NCBI GenBank assembly: GCA_037039925.1
Contig: JAXRKP010001332.1
Location: forward strand, 17,501 to 81,500
DNA from: Doris montereyensis
Lineage: Eukaryota; Mollusca; Gastropoda; Nudibranchia; Dorididae
DNA: 64,000 nt
Direction: 5' to 3'
Shown: piece by piece, positions 60,319-64,000 of the stretch
Numbering within the stretch: the stretch's first letter is position 1
Layout: each line of letters starts with the position of its first letter
Translations under genes and position numbers: made by a program
The notes under the pieces: model-generated
The model's input: only the letters and a program-made list of their open reading frames with translations
What the model was told of the DNA's origin: nothing
Database searches by the model: none

Positions 60319-61760
60319 TCCGGCTCTCAGTTTCTTGTTGACACCGGTGCGCAGGTCTCCATCATCCTAGCAACCTGGCTTGACAAAAAATGGCCCTTTT
60401 CCCCCACCTCTCCAAGCAGCAAATGAGACAAATATCCAAACCTACGGCTCGTAACGTGTCACGTGGATATCAACAACCGGCTGTACCAAACACGTTTAAT
60501 CATCACAGGACGTCAAACACCCTCTCCTTGGCGCGATTTTTACGTGCTCACAACTTGCTGGTGGAGCTCCGTCGTGGACGTCTTATTGAGGCCAACTTTT
60601 ATGTTTCATCACTGTGTTCAGTCCAAACGATTGAAACACAACAACTAGCTATGATTAAAACTACGTCCAACCCATTTAGGAGAATTCTGAACGCTTTCCA
60701 GAAATCCTACAACCAACATTCTCCACGGAAGAAGTCAAACATGGGATATGTCACCATATTCCCACCACGGGCCCTCCTGTGTTTGCACGAGCTCGACGAC
60801 TCACGCCAGAGAAACTGCTCATTGCCAAAAATTAATTGCGATATGGAAAAGATGGGCATTGTTCGGAAATCAAGTAGCCCATGGGCTTCACCGTTAGCAT
60901 GGTGCTCAAGTCGAACGACAGTTGGCACCCCTGTGGAGACTATCATCGATAGCCCAAACGAGAAAGAGCACAAACTTCATCTCAGAAGTTTTTCAACGAC
61001 TCAGTGATTTCGGCCTGGTTATACGCCTGGAGAAATGTGTCTTTGGCGTGAGTACTATAGATTTCCTTGGGCATCAAGTGACAAAATTTGGAACAATCCC
61101 GCATCCAGAAAGGTAAATGCAATAACAAATATCCCCAAACCAATAACTGTGAAGGGCCTGCAAGAGCTTCTAGGGATGATAACTTTTTATCACCGCTTCA
61201 TCCCACATGCTGCACAATTATTGTACCCCCTTTATCAATCAATGAAGACCCTGAAACAAAACCATAAACTCATTTGGACATGGGAGATGACCCACGGCTT
61301 TTAACGAGAGCAAAACAACGCTTTCCCAAATTGCCATCTTAGCACACCCGAGGTAGAAGCACCCATTGCCCTGTCAACCAATGCGTCCGACCTGGCTGTG
61401 GAAGCAATTTTTCGAACAATTTGTGGACGGCAAGTGGCAACCGTTAGGTTTTTCAGCCGCCAACTACAACCACCGGAACAGAAATACAGTACATATGACA
61501 GAGAACTTCTCGCTTTGTACTTAGCCATCAGGCACTTTCATTTCTTTTGGAAGGCAGAAAGTTTATGATTTATACCGATCTGAAACCGCTTGCTGGCGCA
61601 ATGGCAAAGACGACTGATCCCTGGACCGCCCGGCAACAACGTCAACTCGCGTTTATTTCCAAATTCACCACGGACATTTGCCATATCTCCGGGAAAGTCT
61701 AACACGGTAGCTGACTGTCTGTCTAGAGCTGGGATCAGCAATGTGACCCTTGGCATAGAT
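60319..61760 (+). pseudogene. Protease, reverse transcriptase and RNase H remnant
   Basis: Protease DTGA at about 60340. RT N-terminal blocks run to CGDYHR at about 60935-60950, where the sequence jumps straight to NEKEHKLHLRS, which normally lies after the catalytic YLDD. Roughly 100 codons with both catalytic Asp are missing. RT then continues FGVSTIDFLGHQVTKFG and LLGMITFYHRFIPHAA. RNase H follows (STNASDLAVEAIF; STYDRELLALYLAIRHF; MIYTDLKPLAGAM; SGKSNTVADCLSRAG), with a frame change at the T run near 61545-61555. Confidence 0.8.
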
Positions 61761-61849
61761 TACACAGCTATGGCAAAGCTCAATTAAGTGAGGAAGATAC
61801 AACTCCCTACCACATTGCTTACCCAAGCCTCCAAATAATCCCTATGCCG

Positions 61850-62945
61850 ATTGTAGTTGGAGGACCTATACTACGGTGCGACAGGAAAGGCCCGCCCGAT
61901 CATTCCCGAAAATTTCAGAAGATTTGTTTTCGAAATTATCCATAATCTATCCCACCCCGGACGAAACACAACCAGAAAATTAGTAGCCGACAGGTTCGTT
62001 TGGCCTAACATGAGATGACAAATAAACAAATGGACCAGCGAGTGTTTACCTTGCCAGCGATCAAAAATCCAGACACACATCAAAGCACCACTTGCTCCAT
62101 TTGAGGTTCCTGCCAAACGTTTCAGTCATATCCATGTGGATTTGGTCGGCCCATTACCACCATCAGATGGATACACTCACCTTTTCTCCATCATCGATCG
62201 GACCACCCGTTGGCCGGAAATTATACCATTAAGGAGTACGACTGCAAAAGATTGCGCAAAGGCCCTCATCCATGGCTGAATCTCCAGGTTTGGAACACCT
62301 TTGGATGTCACATCTGACCGCGGACCACAGTTCACTTCCTCTCTCTGGACAGAAGTATCGCTCCATCTCGGCACCCGCATCCATAGAACCACAGCGTACC
62401 ATCCACAATCTAATGGGATGGTGGAAAGGTTCCACCGATCATTGAAAACGTCCCTTAAAGCTCGCCTCACACATTCAAACTGGCTAGACGAACTGCCGTG
62501 AGTTTTGCTAGGTCTCAGAACTGCGCCCAAAGAGGACATCGGAGTATCCGTCACAGAGCTCGTATACGGAGAATCACTTACAATTCCAGGCGAATTCGTC
62601 ACTGAAAGCACCTCTTCGTGGTCAGCGGATGCATTTCTAAAACAAGCGAGAATAGTTGATAGAACTAGAGCTTCTAACAGTCACTCAGCATCTCGACATG
62701 GCAAACAAACCTCTGTTGTGCCAGGCTGTCTAACCAAGGCCAGCTACGTGTTTATTTGGAACGACGCCTACCGTAGGCCACTCGATCGTCCTTACACAGG
62801 ACCATTTCAGGTCATCGAGAAATCTTCAAAGACGTTCCTCGTAAACGTGGGAGGACGACATGAACACATATCGATAGATCACCTCAAGCCTGCTCATGTG
62901 GACCAAACGGAACCAGTGCACGTTTTCAATCCCCATAGCCACCAG
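61850..62945 (+). pseudogene. Integrase remnant of the gypsy element
   Basis: Zinc-binding region with LSHPGRNTTRKLVADRFVWP and a CLPCQ block near 62050, then the catalytic core: Asp in VDLVGP (about 62140), Asp in TSDRGPQF (about 62310), Glu in GMVERFHR (about 62420). The tail has a YTGPFQVIEKSSKTFLV block. Three in-frame TGA stops (about 62013, 62277 and 62500); the last two replace residues that are normally Trp. Confidence 0.8.
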
Positions 62946-63090
62946 CACTGTCGACCACCAAATCAACCTAGCGACAAGGCCCCGGAATCCACCCACAGCC
63001 CAAACAAACCAGCGCTCCCTGTGACAACGATGCGTGCTGGACGTTGCACGAGACATCCCAAACACCTACAAGACAGTGTATGCCTGTGCT

Positions 63091-63109
63091 GGGGGGGGGG
63101 GGGGGGGGA
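63091..63109 (+). other. Polypurine tract as a G homopolymer
   Basis: A run of about 18 G followed by AGCTA lies directly before the 3' LTR, where the plus-strand primer tract is expected. Confidence 0.7.
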
Positions 63110-63113
63110 GCTA

Positions 63114-63291
63114 TGTGGCAATCATCACACTGCATCACATTAATGATGAACTCTTTTATGTTGTATCTTGTGACGTCATTAAATGTTGTGCCTTTTTCTC
63201 ACTAACTTCCGGTTATTACAACTAACGAAATAAAAAACAACACAAAATCCAAACAATCGTCTTCAACTTTTTCTGTTAGCTAACCGCTACA
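63114..63291 (+). repeat. 3' LTR of the gypsy element
   Basis: 178 bp, starts TGTGGCAATCATCACACTG, ends GCTAACCGCTACA, followed by ATAT, which also precedes the 5' LTR (59355-59358). Confidence 0.93.
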
Positions 63292-63956
63292 ATATAACCA
63301 TCTAGGAAAGGCATTTGTAGATATAACAAGAATTGTCAACAAAAACCAAAATGGCAGCATACAACACAGTTTATTGTTTTAATCTCGTCTATGGCAGTGA
63401 AACCTGGACCTTAGACAATGGGGAATACAATAGAGTACAGGCAGCAGAAATAAAATATCTAAGAAAAGTAGTAGGGAAAACTAAAAGAGACAAAATCAGA
63501 AACACGACAATAAGAGATCAAACCAAAGCAGATGGCATAAAAACTAAGATAGAAATGAATCAACTGAGATGGTCTGGACATGTTAACAGAATGAATGACA
63601 ATAGAATAGCTAAATTAGTATACAGTGCTAAAAGTCAAGGTAAAAGACCAAAAGGCGGACCTCAGAGAAAGTGAGAAGAAGATATGAAAGAAGATATAAA
63701 AGAGGCATTAACGCAAAGAAATTTAACTTTCACGGAAGGAAACAGAAAATGTCAGGACAGGGCAGCCTGGAGATGGATTATTACGGACATCTAAAACCCA
63801 TACATTGAAAGGTAGAATGGGAACTGACAAAGAAAGAAAGAAAGTTTTAATGAACATTTTTGGCTTTCTTTTAATTTATTTTTTATCCAAATACACTTTA
63901 AGCAAAACATTGTTTTTTAATGTGAACGAAAATATATAGGAATTATTTAAGGGGGA

Positions 63957-64000
63957 GTGGGGGGGGGGGGGGGCAACTGGACTGGCGAGTTTTGGACCAA
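63957..64000 (+). repeat. Start of a further copy of the unclassified G-run repeat
   Basis: A G run then CAACTGGACTGGCGAGTTTT and GGACCAA, matching the first 40 bases of copy A at 12661. The window ends inside it. Confidence 0.75.

Larger units (their letters stand above)
59359..63291 (+). mobile_element. Ty3/gypsy LTR retrotransposon, CsRn1-type, decayed
   Basis: Two short LTRs (188 and 178 bp), TG..CA ends, primer-binding site, polypurine tract and ATAT target duplication. Coding remnants in order: Gag (59600-60250), protease LVDTGAQVS (about 60335-60360), RT (60480-61300, core deleted), RNase H (61360-61750), integrase (61900-62480 with the Asp, Asp and Glu blocks VDLVGP, TSDRGPQF and GMVERFHR) and an integrase tail (62505-62930). 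Gag sequence style and a tRNA-Trp-type primer site point to the CsRn1 group. Multiple stops and shifts; not functional. Confidence 0.9.
56950..63830 (+). mobile_element. CFDP2-like non-LTR element, split by a gypsy insertion
   Basis: 5' tandem monomers at 56960-57160; endonuclease from 57318 (TWNVRAINGKELELAEEM, IAYGPNEDATKEEKDIF, LGDLTARVGN where Asn is usual in place of Thr); linker with TAWWNE near 58305; RT start with KLKLGKAPGADQVYPEMI near 58770 and SGFRSGR near 59075; then an internal deletion; EQVQSYNYLGLIIN near 59260; the gypsy element 59359-63291; then the C-terminal domain VYGSETWTLDNGEYNRVQ near 63390, RDKIRNTTIRDQTKADGIKT near 63490, and a GAAAGAAAGAAAG tail. Same family as 35390-38195. 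Several stops; not functional. Confidence 0.85.

Overview
The window is animal nuclear DNA. It has large introns with GT..AG borders, tRNA-derived SINEs, many non-LTR, DNA and Ty3/gypsy transposon remnants, and very long microsatellites. The repeat mix and the scattered CTAGATCT-type motifs suggest a mollusc, perhaps a heterobranch gastropod; this is inference only. There is no operon, CRISPR array or prokaryotic gene.

The one gene I can rebuild end to end is on the + strand at 1107-17762: a dipeptidyl peptidase 1 (cathepsin C) gene of eight coding exons. Its parts are a signal peptide, exclusion domain, papain-fold Cys/His/Asn catalytic residues, a stop and poly(A) signals. As printed it does not translate cleanly: exon 3 has one extra base in a G run, exon 7 lacks one base beside a T run, and the exon 4/5 phases disagree at the strongest donor. 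The exon borders predict the corrected frames, and together they give 462 residues, the usual length of the family. The same one-base homopolymer signature appears in exons of other genes, so assembly indels are likelier than pseudogenes.

On the - strand, 26333-21196 holds the 3' exons of a DCC/DUF393 thioredoxin-like gene. 46541-45995 holds the last two exons of a gene with an SH2-like domain. 53988-53840 holds an exon of an unrecognised gene.

The rest is mostly mobile DNA. The DPP1 introns hold Tc1/mariner-type, CR1-like, Tigger-like and SINE fragments, a minisatellite, and one copy of an unclassified repeat bounded by G and C runs. 21.9-23.8 kb has two non-LTR elements tail to tail, one split by a MITE. 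30.8-31.3 kb is a Merlin-type element with a perfect 8-bp target duplication. 32.6-42.3 kb packs three non-LTR copies, a piggyBac remnant, another copy of the unclassified repeat and giant TA/GA microsatellites. 50.3-53.3 kb is a probable Tigger-like element containing about 770 bp of nearly pure purine. 56.0-63.8 kb is nested: a non-LTR element with tandem 5' monomers is split by a CsRn1-type gypsy element, and both have lost the core of their reverse transcriptase.

I found no convincing new defence or biosynthetic system. The most unusual items are the unclassified repeat (with a YY1-like plus RFX X-box-like block), the two exactly resolvable nested insertions, and the repeated loss of reverse-transcriptase cores.
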